The position numbers were made by a program, and so were the translations under genes. From assembly GCF_039537665.1 (NCBI RefSeq), contig NZ_BAABAY010000006.1, forward strand, positions 124,001 to 188,000: a stretch of DNA of 64,000 nt. Direction: 5' to 3'. Within the stretch, counting starts at the first letter, position 1, and the number at the start of each line of letters is the position of its first letter. Positions 43,237 through 51,652 of this stretch are shown piece by piece. This DNA is from Gaetbulibacter_A aestuarii (GTDB lineage Bacteria; Bacteroidota; Bacteroidia; Flavobacteriales; Flavobacteriaceae). The notes beneath the pieces were generated by a model. It saw nothing but the letters and a program-made list of their open reading frames with translations. It did not search any database and had not been told where the DNA came from.

Positions 43237-43305
43237 AGGATAAGCCCTTGTAAAAAGCGAATTTAAAACGAAACTCAACATTTTAAAAAATACAAGACAA
43301 ATATT

Positions 43306-44856
43306 ATGATTCAAATACTTTGGGTTGATGATGAAATTGATTTATTGAAGCCACATATTTTATTTCTGGAGAAAAAAAATTACGAGGTTACCACCTGCAA
43401 AAGCGGTTCTGAGGCTATTGATGCTCTGGAAGAACATCCTTTTGATATTGTTTTTTTAGATGAAAATATGCCGGGCCTTACCGGTTTGGAAACCCTGAAT
43501 GAGATCAAATCAAAGCAGGACAATTTACCCGTGGTGATGATCACAAAGAGTGAAGAAGAATATATTATGGAGGAAGCCATCGGGAATAAGATCGCAGACT
43601 ATCTTATTAAACCAGTAAACCCCAATCAGATCTTATTGAGTTTAAAAAAGAATTTGGACCATTCGAGATTGATTTCGGAAAAAACCACTTCCAACTATCA
43701 GCAGGAATTTCGTAAAATCGCCATGGATTTGGCTATGGTTAATACCTATAAAGATTGGGTTGAGCTATACCAGAAACTGATCTATTGGGAAATCCAATTG
43801 GAAGATATCGAAGATATTGGTATGATGGAAATACTGGAATCTCAAAAAATCGAGGCCAATAGTCAATTCGGAAAGTTTATCGAAAAAGTTTATGCTGATT
43901 GGTTTAATAGCAATTCAGATGAAGCACCAACGATGTCTCATACCTTATTCAAGCAAAAAGTTGTTCCGGAGTTAAGCAAGGACCAACCTACGCTTATGGT
44001 GGTTATTGATAATCTGCGTTACGATCAATGGAAAGCCTTAGAACCTGTTATAAATACGTACTACAAAAAAACACGTGAAGATGCCTTTTTAAGTATTTTA
44101 CCCACGGCAACGCAGTATGCGAGGAACGCTATTTTCTCAGGTTTGATGCCCTCTGAAATGGAAAAATTATTCCCCGAATACTGGCGAAATGATACAGATG
44201 AAGGTGGTAAGAATATGTTTGAAGCTGAATTTTTAGACACCCAGATGAAGCGATTGGGCCTAAAAAATTTAAATTACGAGTATCACAAGATCACCAATTT
44301 AAAAACAGGCAAAAAGCTATTAGAGAATTTCAATAGTTTAAAAAATAACGACCTCACTGTGATCGTGTATAATTTTGTTGATATGCTATCTCATTCAAAA
44401 ACCGAAATGGAGGTTGTTAAAGAGCTTGCTTCAAACGATAAAGCCTATCGCTCATTAACATTGAGTTGGTTTAAAAACTCACCGCTGTTTGCTTTGATCC
44501 AACAGGCGCAGCAACAAGGATTTAAACTTATTTTAACAACAGATCATGGAACAATAAATGTTAAAAATCCATCAAAAGTTATTGGAGACCGAAATACCAG
44601 TTTAAATTTGCGCTATAAAACCGGGAGAAGTTTAACATATGAAGGAAAAGATGTTTATGAAGCTAAGAACCCCAAAGACATTCATTTACCGGTTTTAAAC
44701 ATGAGTAGTTCATTTATTTTTGCGAAGGGTGATTTGTTTTTTGCTTATCCCAACAACTACAATCACTATGTAAGTTATTACAGAAATACTTACCAGCACG
44801 GTGGCGTTTCTTTAGAAGAAATGATCATTCCTTTTGTGGTTTGCGAACCCCGTTAA
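43306..44856 (+). CDS. porX: PorX-type response regulator with PglZ domain
   Basis: PorX controls the type IX secretion genes with the sensor PorY and the sigma factor SigP in Porphyromonas gingivalis. The 516 residues have the receiver domain (1-120) with phosphoacceptor D52 in VFLDENMPG, the lysine K102 in LIKPVNP, and a C-terminal PglZ-type alkaline-phosphatase-fold domain (about residues 200-510) with metal-binding VVIDNLRYDQW and LTTDHGT. Length equals that of known PorX. No DNA-binding domain, as expected. It links this window to the T9SS cargo at 11947-14823. Confidence 0.93.
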   Translation: MIQILWVDDEIDLLKPHILFLEKKNYEVTTCKSGSEAIDALEEHPFDIVFLDENMPGLTGLETLNEIKSKQDNLPVVMITKSEEEYIMEEAIGNKIADYLIKPVNPNQILLSLKKNLDHSRLISEKTTSNYQQEFRKIAMDLAMVNTYKDWVELYQKLIYWEIQLEDIEDIGMMEILESQKIEANSQFGKFIEKVYADWFNSNSDEAPTMSHTLFKQKVVPELSKDQPTLMVVIDNLRYDQWKALEPVINTYYKKTREDAFLSILPTATQYARNAIFSGLMPSEMEKLFPEYWRNDTDEGGKNMFEAEFLDTQMKRLGLKNLNYEYHKITNLKTGKKLLENFNSLKNNDLTVIVYNFVDMLSHSKTEMEVVKELASNDKAYRSLTLSWFKNSPLFALIQQAQQQGFKLILTTDHGTINVKNPSKVIGDRNTSLNLRYKTGRSLTYEGKDVYEAKNPKDIHLPVLNMSSSFIFAKGDLFFAYPNNYNHYVSYYRNTYQHGGVSLEEMIIPFVVCEPR

Positions 44857-44926
44857 TCGAAAAATGAAATTACTGTAACTCCTAATTAATTAGAAATTTT
44901 AGGAAAGTAGCTAATAATTATTAACT

Positions 44927-45346
44927 TTGAGAGAGACGAAATTAGATAAATCGTTTGAATTATTTGAAATTAAGGCTGTTGCGGAAGAGATTATTAAAAA
45001 TCTTTCAAGTAAAGTTGTATTGTTTTATGGCGATATGGGAAGCGGAAAAACAACCTTGATTAAAGCTTTGGTAAGCGCATTAGGTAGTGAGGATGAGGTA
45101 AGTAGCCCTACGTTCTCAATAGTAAACGAATATGCGATATCCAAAGGAAAAATTTTTCACTTTGATTTATATCGGATAGCGGATGAAGAAGAAGTCTTTA
45201 ATTTTGGTATTGAAGATTATTTTGAATCGGATGCCTGGATTTTTGTTGAATGGCCTCAGATTTTAGAGAGTTTCATACCGGAACCCTTTCATAGTATTGA
45301 ATTAAAAACTAATTCTGCCTCGGGCAGAACACTCAAATTGAAATAA
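44927..45346 (+). CDS. tsaE: tRNA threonylcarbamoyladenosine synthesis ATPase TsaE
   Basis: TsaE is the ATPase that helps TsaD and TsaB attach threonylcarbamoyl to A37 of ANN-decoding tRNAs. The 139 residues show the Walker A loop GDMGSGKTT (residues 35-43), the SSPTFSIVNEY segment, HFDLYRI and the Walker B-like EWP. No in-frame ATG precedes Walker A, and a stop codon lies just upstream, so the rare start TTG at 44927 is chosen. It overlaps a -7-like TAACTTTG (44922-44929), so a later non-ATG start is also possible. Confidence 0.9.
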   Translation: MRETKLDKSFELFEIKAVAEEIIKNLSSKVVLFYGDMGSGKTTLIKALVSALGSEDEVSSPTFSIVNEYAISKGKIFHFDLYRIADEEEVFNFGIEDYFESDAWIFVEWPQILESFIPEPFHSIELKTNSASGRTLKLK

Positions 45347-45538
45347 AACGAATAACTAATAAACCTGAATTAGCACCATGAACAACAAATAGATCTCCGA
45401 AAACTGCAATTTTACGGGAATACCACAGTTGTAAATTTAGAATTCCAATGTTTTTAACATTTTTTTAACATTTAACTGTATTTCACCGATAGCTCTTTTG
45501 TACATTTGGGTAATTAATTAATTAAATCCCTTAACAAA
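45347..45538. other. AT-rich intergenic region before the small exported peptide
   Basis: No gene is seen in these 192 bases. The end carries a -7 box (45501-45508) for the following small gene. Confidence 0.4.
45501..45508 (+). promoter_or_regulatory. Putative -7 box for the small exported peptide gene
   Basis: TACATTTG lies 30 bases before the ATG at 45539, giving a leader of about 24 bases. Confidence 0.45.
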
Positions 45539-45682
45539 ATGAAAACTAAAAAGTATTTAATTGCAATTGCAATCTTTGGAGGTGTATTGTTTTTAGCTCA
45601 AGCTGCTAATCAATATAACCTAGATGGACAAACAACAGCAAAAATCGAGAAAAAAGACATCATTGTCCCATCGTGCGGATAA
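45539..45682 (+). CDS. Small exported peptide of 47 residues
   Basis: The frame reads MKTKKYLIAIAIFGGV at the start, a basic and hydrophobic signal peptide ending at AQA (residue 22), leaving a mature peptide of about 25 residues, mildly charged, ending in VPSCG with one cysteine. A -7 box and an ATG are well placed. It is too short for standard gene calls and overlaps the next gene by 59 bases in another frame. I do not recognise it. Possible roles are a secreted or periplasmic factor, but nothing in the sequence decides. Confidence 0.65.
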   Translation: MKTKKYLIAIAIFGGVLFLAQAANQYNLDGQTTAKIEKKDIIVPSCG

Positions 45683-46166
45683 GAAAGCTTTGATTTTAGG
45701 GAGTATTGTGGCAACTTTCATTGCCGTTACTCCTTATCTGTTTTACTTATATGAAGGTGTTCCATACGAAAAAGTATGGGATACCTTTTTATTTACATAC
45801 GAAAGTAAGTTTTACCCCAACGTTTATATCTTAGCTTGGACACTCACAGGCAAACTAATTCCCCTATACCTTTTATTTATCTGGTTCTTTACCTGCAAGC
45901 ACTGGTGGTATCACACACTTTTAGTACCAATTGCGATGTATGCCTATCAAGCTTTTAGTATTTTTAAAACAGATTTGACAGCAATTGATTCTAATCAATT
46001 GATCTATTTGATTCCAGTTATGGCAGTTATTATTCCATCTATATATTTAATTAGAGCACGAATATTCAATCGCATATATGAGGAATCTACTACTTTGGAA
46101 GAAATGGAAGAAGAACTGAAAATTAAACCCAAGAATTTCTGGGATAAATTAAAAGATTACTTTTAA
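45624..46166 (+). CDS. Multi-pass membrane protein of unknown function
   Basis: The 180 residues begin with a basic, polar stretch (about 22 residues), then four membrane segments (about 25-46, 67-89, 95-113 and 124-142) and a charged C-terminal tail (EEMEEELKIKPKNFWDKLKDYF). It resembles flavobacterial proteins with no assigned function. Its first 59 bases overlap the end of the small peptide gene in another frame, which would allow translational coupling; a downstream TTG at 45663 is an alternative start. Its stop codon overlaps the stop codon of the convergent receptor gene. Confidence 0.7.
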   Translation: MDKQQQKSRKKTSLSHRADKKALILGSIVATFIAVTPYLFYLYEGVPYEKVWDTFLFTYESKFYPNVYILAWTLTGKLIPLYLLFIWFFTCKHWWYHTLLVPIAMYAYQAFSIFKTDLTAIDSNQLIYLIPVMAVIIPSIYLIRARIFNRIYEESTTLEEMEEELKIKPKNFWDKLKDYF

Positions 46167-48592
46167 TCGTTATCTTGTTTCAAACGATCACGTTCTTTTA
46201 AATCTATATCGTGTTTGTTTGACTGTAATCCGGTATTACCAAACTTATAATTAAAGCCCAAAACAAAGGTTCTATTTTCCATGTTAGAAGCCACATAAAT
46301 GTCTTGATTCAAATATCGAGTTGTTTGGGTAAAGTTCATAGTATTCAAGATATCATTAACACCCATAGTTATTGAAGCTTTTCCATGCCATAAATCCTTA
46401 CGAACACTAAAATTTATACCGGATCGGTCTCCAATCCTTGATGCCCCATCAGCCAGCGGCGAAATATATAACAACGATAGATTCGCAGTTAAACTATTAT
46501 CTTTTAAAAACGTAAAATAGTTTACGGCCTGTAAATAAACAGACCATTTGTTGTTTGCAACCAAAGCATTAGCGTCTTCAATAGCAAAAAACTTATTGTC
46601 GTAATAAAATAATGAACTTAAGGCATACAAATTCCAGTGGTTTACAATAGGCGTATACGTCATAAAATCCAGACCGTATGATACACTATGATCGATATTG
46701 GTATTCACATATTTTATTTTGTTGTTTGCATTGTCCTGGAAAACAATATTTATAGCTGAATTGTTTTCGTAGCGGTAATACAATTCAAAAGTAAAAACTT
46801 GTTTTAAGGTATAACCAAGTGTGAGCACATCGTCTATTTGCGGTTTTAAATTAGGATCTCCGGTTAGGTATGTATTATCATTTAAATAATATTTAAACGG
46901 ATTTAGTTGATTATACCTGGGTCTAAATATCCTGCGATTGTAATTAAAATAAACCGTGTTATTCTTGTTAATCGTATTTTTTAAGTAAAATGAGGGAAAC
47001 CATTGCAAATAATCGTTGTTATTTACCTGATCCAATAACAAAGAGTTTCCTCGTGTTTTGGTGTATTCTGTCCGAAGTCCAAGTTTTAAGCTCCAGGCCT
47101 CCCAATCTTTAGCATAACTGGAGTATGCCGCATAATTAGATTCACTATAATCGAAAATATCAGAGTTGGAATTATCTTTTTGTCTTACACCATTATTATA
47201 CTCAAACTGATCTAAAATACTCTCAGAATTAATTTGAGAATACTTAGCTCCGGCATTAAAATGAGCCCCATTCTTAATAGGTAATTCATAATCTACCTGA
47301 CCTGTATAAATCTTTGTTAACTGACTGGAAAAAGTTTGAAATTTGTTTTGACGTATCAAACTACTGTCCGGAAATAAATAATCGGTGTTTACATCCTGAA
47401 AGTTTGAAAAATCATAATTTGTGTGATGTAAACTCGCTGAAAGCGTTTCTCCTTCCTTTTTAAAATGATGCACATAATCTAGAGTCAAAGCCATATTGAA
47501 GGTTTCTTCAACCAAACGATTATTAGTAACAAATAACGAGTCCAAAACCCGATTAGCATCAAACATAAGGGTTTCCGAATGTACTTTATTTTGAGTATTC
47601 CTTCGCGGTGCTACTAAGAAGTTACCCGTAATTCCAATAGAATTATGATCATCAATAGTGTAATCTATATTGGTGTTGATATTTTGATTAGCCGTTTTCC
47701 GACGTCTTTGAAAATCCGTTTCCCAATGACTCACTGTTTGATTGTTTTCTTTAAAATTGATGATCTCATCATTCTGACGGTAATCCTGTCGCGGATTAAT
47801 ATTATAATTCACGTAGGTATTTAATTTTTTAGTTTTGAAAAAATGACTTGTTCCAATACTATATTTCGGATATTCAAAACCCTGAGTATAATTACCGAAA
47901 ATGCTACCGTTATAACCTGCAATAATATTTTTACTTGTTACAATATTGATCACAGCACCACCTTCAGCATCATATTTTGCGGGTGGGTTGGTAATGACTT
48001 CAACGGATTTTAAATTGGAAGCCGGTGTGCCCTGAAGTAATTGATTTACCTCACTTGCAGATAGATACACCCGTCTGTCGTTAATGTAAATAACAGGGTT
48101 AGAATTTCTAACAGTAAGCGTACCATTATTATATAATATCCCCGGCGTTTGTTTCAATACATCAAAAACCGAATTATTAGATAATGTTGAATTTTCTACA
48201 TTAAACACCAACCGATCTACTAGTCGTGTAACGGTAGGCTTTTTATAAACCACCGTAACTCCGTCTAACGCTTCTGTTTTTTCGGTTAATACAAAAGGCT
48301 TTAAATCCGTATTTTCAACAAGATCCAAAGCGCGTTTTGAATCTTCATAACCCAGGAATTTAATCATCAAAACATACTTCCCTTTCTCAAGATTTTCAAA
48401 TTTAAAAGCACCTTCTTCGTTAGTAACTGTTCCTTGAATAACTTGGGTTTCGTCTTGATTGTATAGCACTACATTGGCAAAAGCTACAGGGTTACCTTCA
48501 GTATCCTTTGCTGTTCCATAGAGATTTAAATTTTGAGCTAATGTTGAAAAGGGAATTACTAGAATTAATGACGATATGAAAATTCGAAACAT
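46163..48592 (-). CDS. Outer membrane beta-barrel receptor (TonB-receptor-like, carboxypeptidase-regulatory domain)
   Basis: The 809 residues have a signal peptide ending at TLAQ near residue 20 and a carboxypeptidase-regulatory-like beta-sandwich at about 21-105 (GTAKDTEGNPVAFANVVLYN). A plug domain of TonB-receptor type follows at about 115-230 (VFDVLKQTPGILY, INDRRVYLSASEVNQLLQG), then a long beta-barrel to the C-terminus. Barrels of this OMP_b-brl_3 type are common in flavobacteria and probably import large or scarce nutrients. No SusD partner or TonB box is obvious, so the substrate is unknown. Confidence 0.88.
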   Translation of the reverse strand: MFRIFISSLILVIPFSTLAQNLNLYGTAKDTEGNPVAFANVVLYNQDETQVIQGTVTNEEGAFKFENLEKGKYVLMIKFLGYEDSKRALDLVENTDLKPFVLTEKTEALDGVTVVYKKPTVTRLVDRLVFNVENSTLSNNSVFDVLKQTPGILYNNGTLTVRNSNPVIYINDRRVYLSASEVNQLLQGTPASNLKSVEVITNPPAKYDAEGGAVINIVTSKNIIAGYNGSIFGNYTQGFEYPKYSIGTSHFFKTKKLNTYVNYNINPRQDYRQNDEIINFKENNQTVSHWETDFQRRRKTANQNINTNIDYTIDDHNSIGITGNFLVAPRRNTQNKVHSETLMFDANRVLDSLFVTNNRLVEETFNMALTLDYVHHFKKEGETLSASLHHTNYDFSNFQDVNTDYLFPDSSLIRQNKFQTFSSQLTKIYTGQVDYELPIKNGAHFNAGAKYSQINSESILDQFEYNNGVRQKDNSNSDIFDYSESNYAAYSSYAKDWEAWSLKLGLRTEYTKTRGNSLLLDQVNNNDYLQWFPSFYLKNTINKNNTVYFNYNRRIFRPRYNQLNPFKYYLNDNTYLTGDPNLKPQIDDVLTLGYTLKQVFTFELYYRYENNSAINIVFQDNANNKIKYVNTNIDHSVSYGLDFMTYTPIVNHWNLYALSSLFYYDNKFFAIEDANALVANNKWSVYLQAVNYFTFLKDNSLTANLSLLYISPLADGASRIGDRSGINFSVRKDLWHGKASITMGVNDILNTMNFTQTTRYLNQDIYVASNMENRTFVLGFNYKFGNTGLQSNKHDIDLKERDRLKQDND

Positions 48593-48611
48593 AAAAATAA
48601 TCTTGGGTTTA

Positions 48612-48619
48612 CAAACATA
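48612..48619 (-). promoter_or_regulatory. Putative -7 box for the receptor gene
   Basis: The minus strand reads TATGTTTG, 19 bases before the ATG; a very short leader of about 13 bases is implied. Confidence 0.35.
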
Positions 48620-48749
48620 TAATTTTTAATTGAATTTTGCCTGTGGTTAAACCGCAATAATATGATTTTCAAATAAGCCATGGCGTGATATTATTTTTTT
48701 AGGCAATTAGAAATTTATTTGTAATTTGTTTCATATTTAAATTTAAACC

Positions 48750-49949
48750 ATGGCCAACCCGATTTCTCCCTTTACCAAACAACAGTTACTACCTCAGGAA
48801 GAAAAACTCGAAATTTTAAAACAAAAAGGAGAGCTTTTTATTGGAATACCAAAGGAAACCGCTTATCAGGAAAAACGTGTATGCCTAACCCCTGATGCCG
48901 TTTATGCCCTAACCAGTAATGGTCATAGAGTGCTTATTGAAGCGGGTGCCGGAGAGGGAGCTAATTTTACTGATAAGGATTACAGTGAGGCTGGTGCTAA
49001 AATTACGAATGACACTGCGAAGGTTTTTGCTTGTCCTATGATTTTAAAAGTGGAACCCCCTACTCTGGAACAAATAAAACTCATAAATCCTCAAACCATA
49101 CTGATATCTGCGCTTCAAATTAAAACGCAGTCGAAAAAATACTTCGAAGCCCTGGCTTCCAAAAGGATCACGGCACTAGCTTTTGAATTTATTCGTGATG
49201 CCGATGGGGCCTATCCGGCTGTGAAATCTTTAAGCGAAATTGCGGGAACTGCTTCAGTTTTGATCGCCTCCGAACTACTATCCAATGCTAACTCCGGAAA
49301 CGGATTGATGTTTGGGAATATTAGTGGCGTTCCCCCTCTGGAAGTTGTTATTCTTGGAGCCGGAACGGTTGGAGAATTTGCAGGTAGAAGTGCCTTAGGT
49401 CTTGGAGCTAATGTGAAAGTTTTTGATAACTCCATTACAAAATTGCGTCGCATTCAGGAACATTTAGGCCGACCACTCTATACTTCTACCGTGCAGCCAA
49501 AAAACCTAACCAAGGCGTTAAAACGTTGTGATGTGGTTATTGGTGCTGTACGTGGGAATAACCGCTCGCCTATTATTGTTACAGAAGCCATGGTTGAAGG
49601 CATGAAAAAAGGTGCTATTATTATTGATGTGAGTATTGATATGGGTGGCTGTTTTGAAACCAGTGAAGTTACCAGCCATAAAAAACCAACCTTCATAAAG
49701 CACGGTGTTGTGCACTATTGTGTTCCTAATATTCCTGCACGATACTCTAAAACCGCTTCAGTATCTATTAGTAACATCTTTACACCCTATTTGTTAAAAA
49801 TTGGTGAGGATGGCGGACTCGAAAATTCTATCCGATTTGATCGTGGTTTAAAAAATGGGTTGTACTTTTACCACGGCATTTTAACCAGTAAATCTGTGGG
49901 CGAATGGTTCGACCTGGATTACAGCGATGTTAATTTGCTGATATTCTAA
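48750..49949 (+). CDS. ald: Alanine dehydrogenase
   Basis: The 399-residue protein oxidatively deaminates alanine to pyruvate with NAD. IGIPKETAYQEKRVCLTPD at residues 32-50, the NAD loop VILGAGTVGEFAGRSAL, and DVSIDMGGCFET are in the places expected of the Ald/PntA fold, and the substrate lysine K-V-E-P lies near residue 103. At the place where Ald has an active-site histidine the sequence reads ALQIKTQ, so a glutamine seems to stand there. Bacteroidetes Ald proteins may share this. Next gene DUF4258 lies 28 bases away. Confidence 0.85.
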   Translation: MANPISPFTKQQLLPQEEKLEILKQKGELFIGIPKETAYQEKRVCLTPDAVYALTSNGHRVLIEAGAGEGANFTDKDYSEAGAKITNDTAKVFACPMILKVEPPTLEQIKLINPQTILISALQIKTQSKKYFEALASKRITALAFEFIRDADGAYPAVKSLSEIAGTASVLIASELLSNANSGNGLMFGNISGVPPLEVVILGAGTVGEFAGRSALGLGANVKVFDNSITKLRRIQEHLGRPLYTSTVQPKNLTKALKRCDVVIGAVRGNNRSPIIVTEAMVEGMKKGAIIIDVSIDMGGCFETSEVTSHKKPTFIKHGVVHYCVPNIPARYSKTASVSISNIFTPYLLKIGEDGGLENSIRFDRGLKNGLYFYHGILTSKSVGEWFDLDYSDVNLLIF

Positions 49950-49977
49950 AAACCCTAATTTTAATAGTTTATTTTCG

Positions 49978-50358
49978 ATGAAGTTTATTCAACGTCTTGG
50001 TTATTATTTAACCGGATTCGCCATAGGATTAGTGATGCTTATCTTTTTTTTGAATGGAAAACGCGCTTCCTGTAGCTACTTACCTAATGCCCGAGTGACC
50101 AAAAATATCAGCGAAAAGAAAATTACTTTTGATGAAAATGCTAAAAGAAAAGTTTCAGTATTAAAATTCGATACCACGCAAATAAACAAAATGATGCTTC
50201 ATGGCGATGTTGATTTTGGCGCCAGTGATCAAAGACATAAACCTTGCGGCATTTATAATATCACTTGTGAGCTTCAGGATAAAACCATTGAATTTACAGT
50301 TAAAAACTGTGATAGTCTTGCCACGGTAACCAATATGAAATACGCTGAAGAGAATTAA
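49978..50358 (+). CDS. DUF4258 family protein
   Basis: The 126 residues have one N-terminal membrane anchor (about 8-27) and a small domain with conserved cysteines at CSYLPNARVTK and KPCGIYNITC. This matches DUF4258 as found in flavobacteria, function unknown. It is in the ald transcript and converges on the proline dehydrogenase gene with 3 bases between the stop codons. Confidence 0.8.
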   Translation: MKFIQRLGYYLTGFAIGLVMLIFFLNGKRASCSYLPNARVTKNISEKKITFDENAKRKVSVLKFDTTQINKMMLHGDVDFGASDQRHKPCGIYNITCELQDKTIEFTVKNCDSLATVTNMKYAEEN

Positions 50359-50361
50359 AAT

Positions 50362-51555
50362 CTAAACCGCTTTTTCTCGTCGGGCCTCTTTACGTCGTTC
50401 TTTTTCTTTTGATAATAAAGCAAGTTCCCGACCTGTTTGCCCTGCAACCGAAGTGTTTTCTTCCGCTCTTCTGATCAAATAAGGCATCACATCGCGTACC
50501 GGTCCGAAAGGCACGTATTTAGCAACATTGTAGCCATGATCGGCGAGATTAAAACTAATATGGTCGCTCATGCCATAAAGTTGCCCAAACCAAACCCTTT
50601 TATCGTTATTAGCCACGCCTTTTTCCTCCATGATACGCATCGCGAGATAGCAACTATCTTCATTATGTGTACCTGAAAATAATGAAATGGTATCTAAATT
50701 ATCTAAAATATACCGTAATGCAGCGTTGAAATTTTCATCGGTAGCGGATTTGCTTCCACAAATGGGTGTGGTATATCCTTTTTCTTCAGCGCGATCATTT
50801 TCCTTCTCCATATAGGCACCTCGAACAATTTTATAACCTAAATAATAACCCTGAGCTTTAGCATCGTCATGCTCCTTTCTCAAAAAAGCCATGCGATCGT
50901 GGCGATACATTTGAAGCGTGTTAAAAACAATAGGTTTTTCGGTATTATATTTTCTCATCATTTCGGAAACCAAATCATCTGCAGCTTTTTGCATCCAGGT
51001 TTCCTCAGCATCAATAAGAATCGCAACATCTTTCTTTTTACCGTGTTTACAAATGGTATCAAATCGGTTCACGACACGATCCCATTCCGCTTGTTCTTTT
51101 GCAGTTAACGTGGCACCGGTACTAACTTTTTCATATAATTTAAAGCGACCGAAACCTGTTGGTTTAAAAACGGCGATAGGCATAGCCTTAATATCTTCTG
51201 CAAAATCAATAATTTTAAGCGTTACCCGAACGGCGCTGTCAAATTCAGCTTCATTTTCTTTGCCTTCTGCAGAAAAATCCAAAACAGAACTCACGCCTTT
51301 TTCATACATACGTTTGATAACGGGTAAGCAATCATCCTCATTAACACCACCACAAAAATGATCAAAAACCGTACTGCGGATCAATCCTTCAATTGGTAAA
51401 TGCGCCTTGATAGCCAGGTTTGTAGCAATACTCCCAATCTTGACCAAAGGCTCAATAGAAATCATTTTAAATAAATAATAAGCGCGTTCTAATTCCGCAT
51501 CAGTTTTCAGGGCAAACGCAACTTCCGTATTATCGAAAATTAAATCTGTATTCAT
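50362..51555 (-). CDS. putA: Proline dehydrogenase
   Basis: The 397-residue flavin enzyme oxidises proline to pyrroline-5-carboxylate and feeds electrons to the respiratory chain. The PRODH barrel markers are seen: VFKPTGFGRFKLYE, ILIDAEETWMQ, FNTLQMYR, YKIVRGAYMEKE, and the RRAEENTSVAGQTGRE signature near the C-terminus. It is a stand-alone PRODH without the P5C dehydrogenase half of bifunctional PutA. Start at 51555 is preferred over 51591 because of the -7 box position and relatives' length. Divergent from aroB. Confidence 0.92.
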   Translation of the reverse strand: MNTDLIFDNTEVAFALKTDAELERAYYLFKMISIEPLVKIGSIATNLAIKAHLPIEGLIRSTVFDHFCGGVNEDDCLPVIKRMYEKGVSSVLDFSAEGKENEAEFDSAVRVTLKIIDFAEDIKAMPIAVFKPTGFGRFKLYEKVSTGATLTAKEQAEWDRVVNRFDTICKHGKKKDVAILIDAEETWMQKAADDLVSEMMRKYNTEKPIVFNTLQMYRHDRMAFLRKEHDDAKAQGYYLGYKIVRGAYMEKENDRAEEKGYTTPICGSKSATDENFNAALRYILDNLDTISLFSGTHNEDSCYLAMRIMEEKGVANNDKRVWFGQLYGMSDHISFNLADHGYNVAKYVPFGPVRDVMPYLIRRAEENTSVAGQTGRELALLSKEKERRKEARREKAV

Positions 51556-51574
51556 CCAATCTAAAAAATTTACA

Positions 51575-51582
51575 CAAAGATA
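51575..51582 (-). promoter_or_regulatory. Putative -7 box for proline dehydrogenase
   Basis: The minus strand reads TATCTTTG, 20 bases before the ATG at 51555; it lies within the longer alternative reading frame, so it also decides the start. Confidence 0.45.
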
Positions 51583-51652
51583 ATGATGCAAAAATTATCA
51601 TTTGATATAAAATCTGATTAATTTCACCACCTGAAATCGTGTTGAAAACAAT

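Noticed and set aside
45985..45998. A second perfect FNR-type palindrome, TTGATTCTAATCAA
   Set aside because: It lies inside the coding sequence of the 180-residue membrane protein, far from any start, so chance is the likely cause. It also shows that perfect matches can occur by chance in AT-rich DNA, which tempers the claim for 6575-6590.
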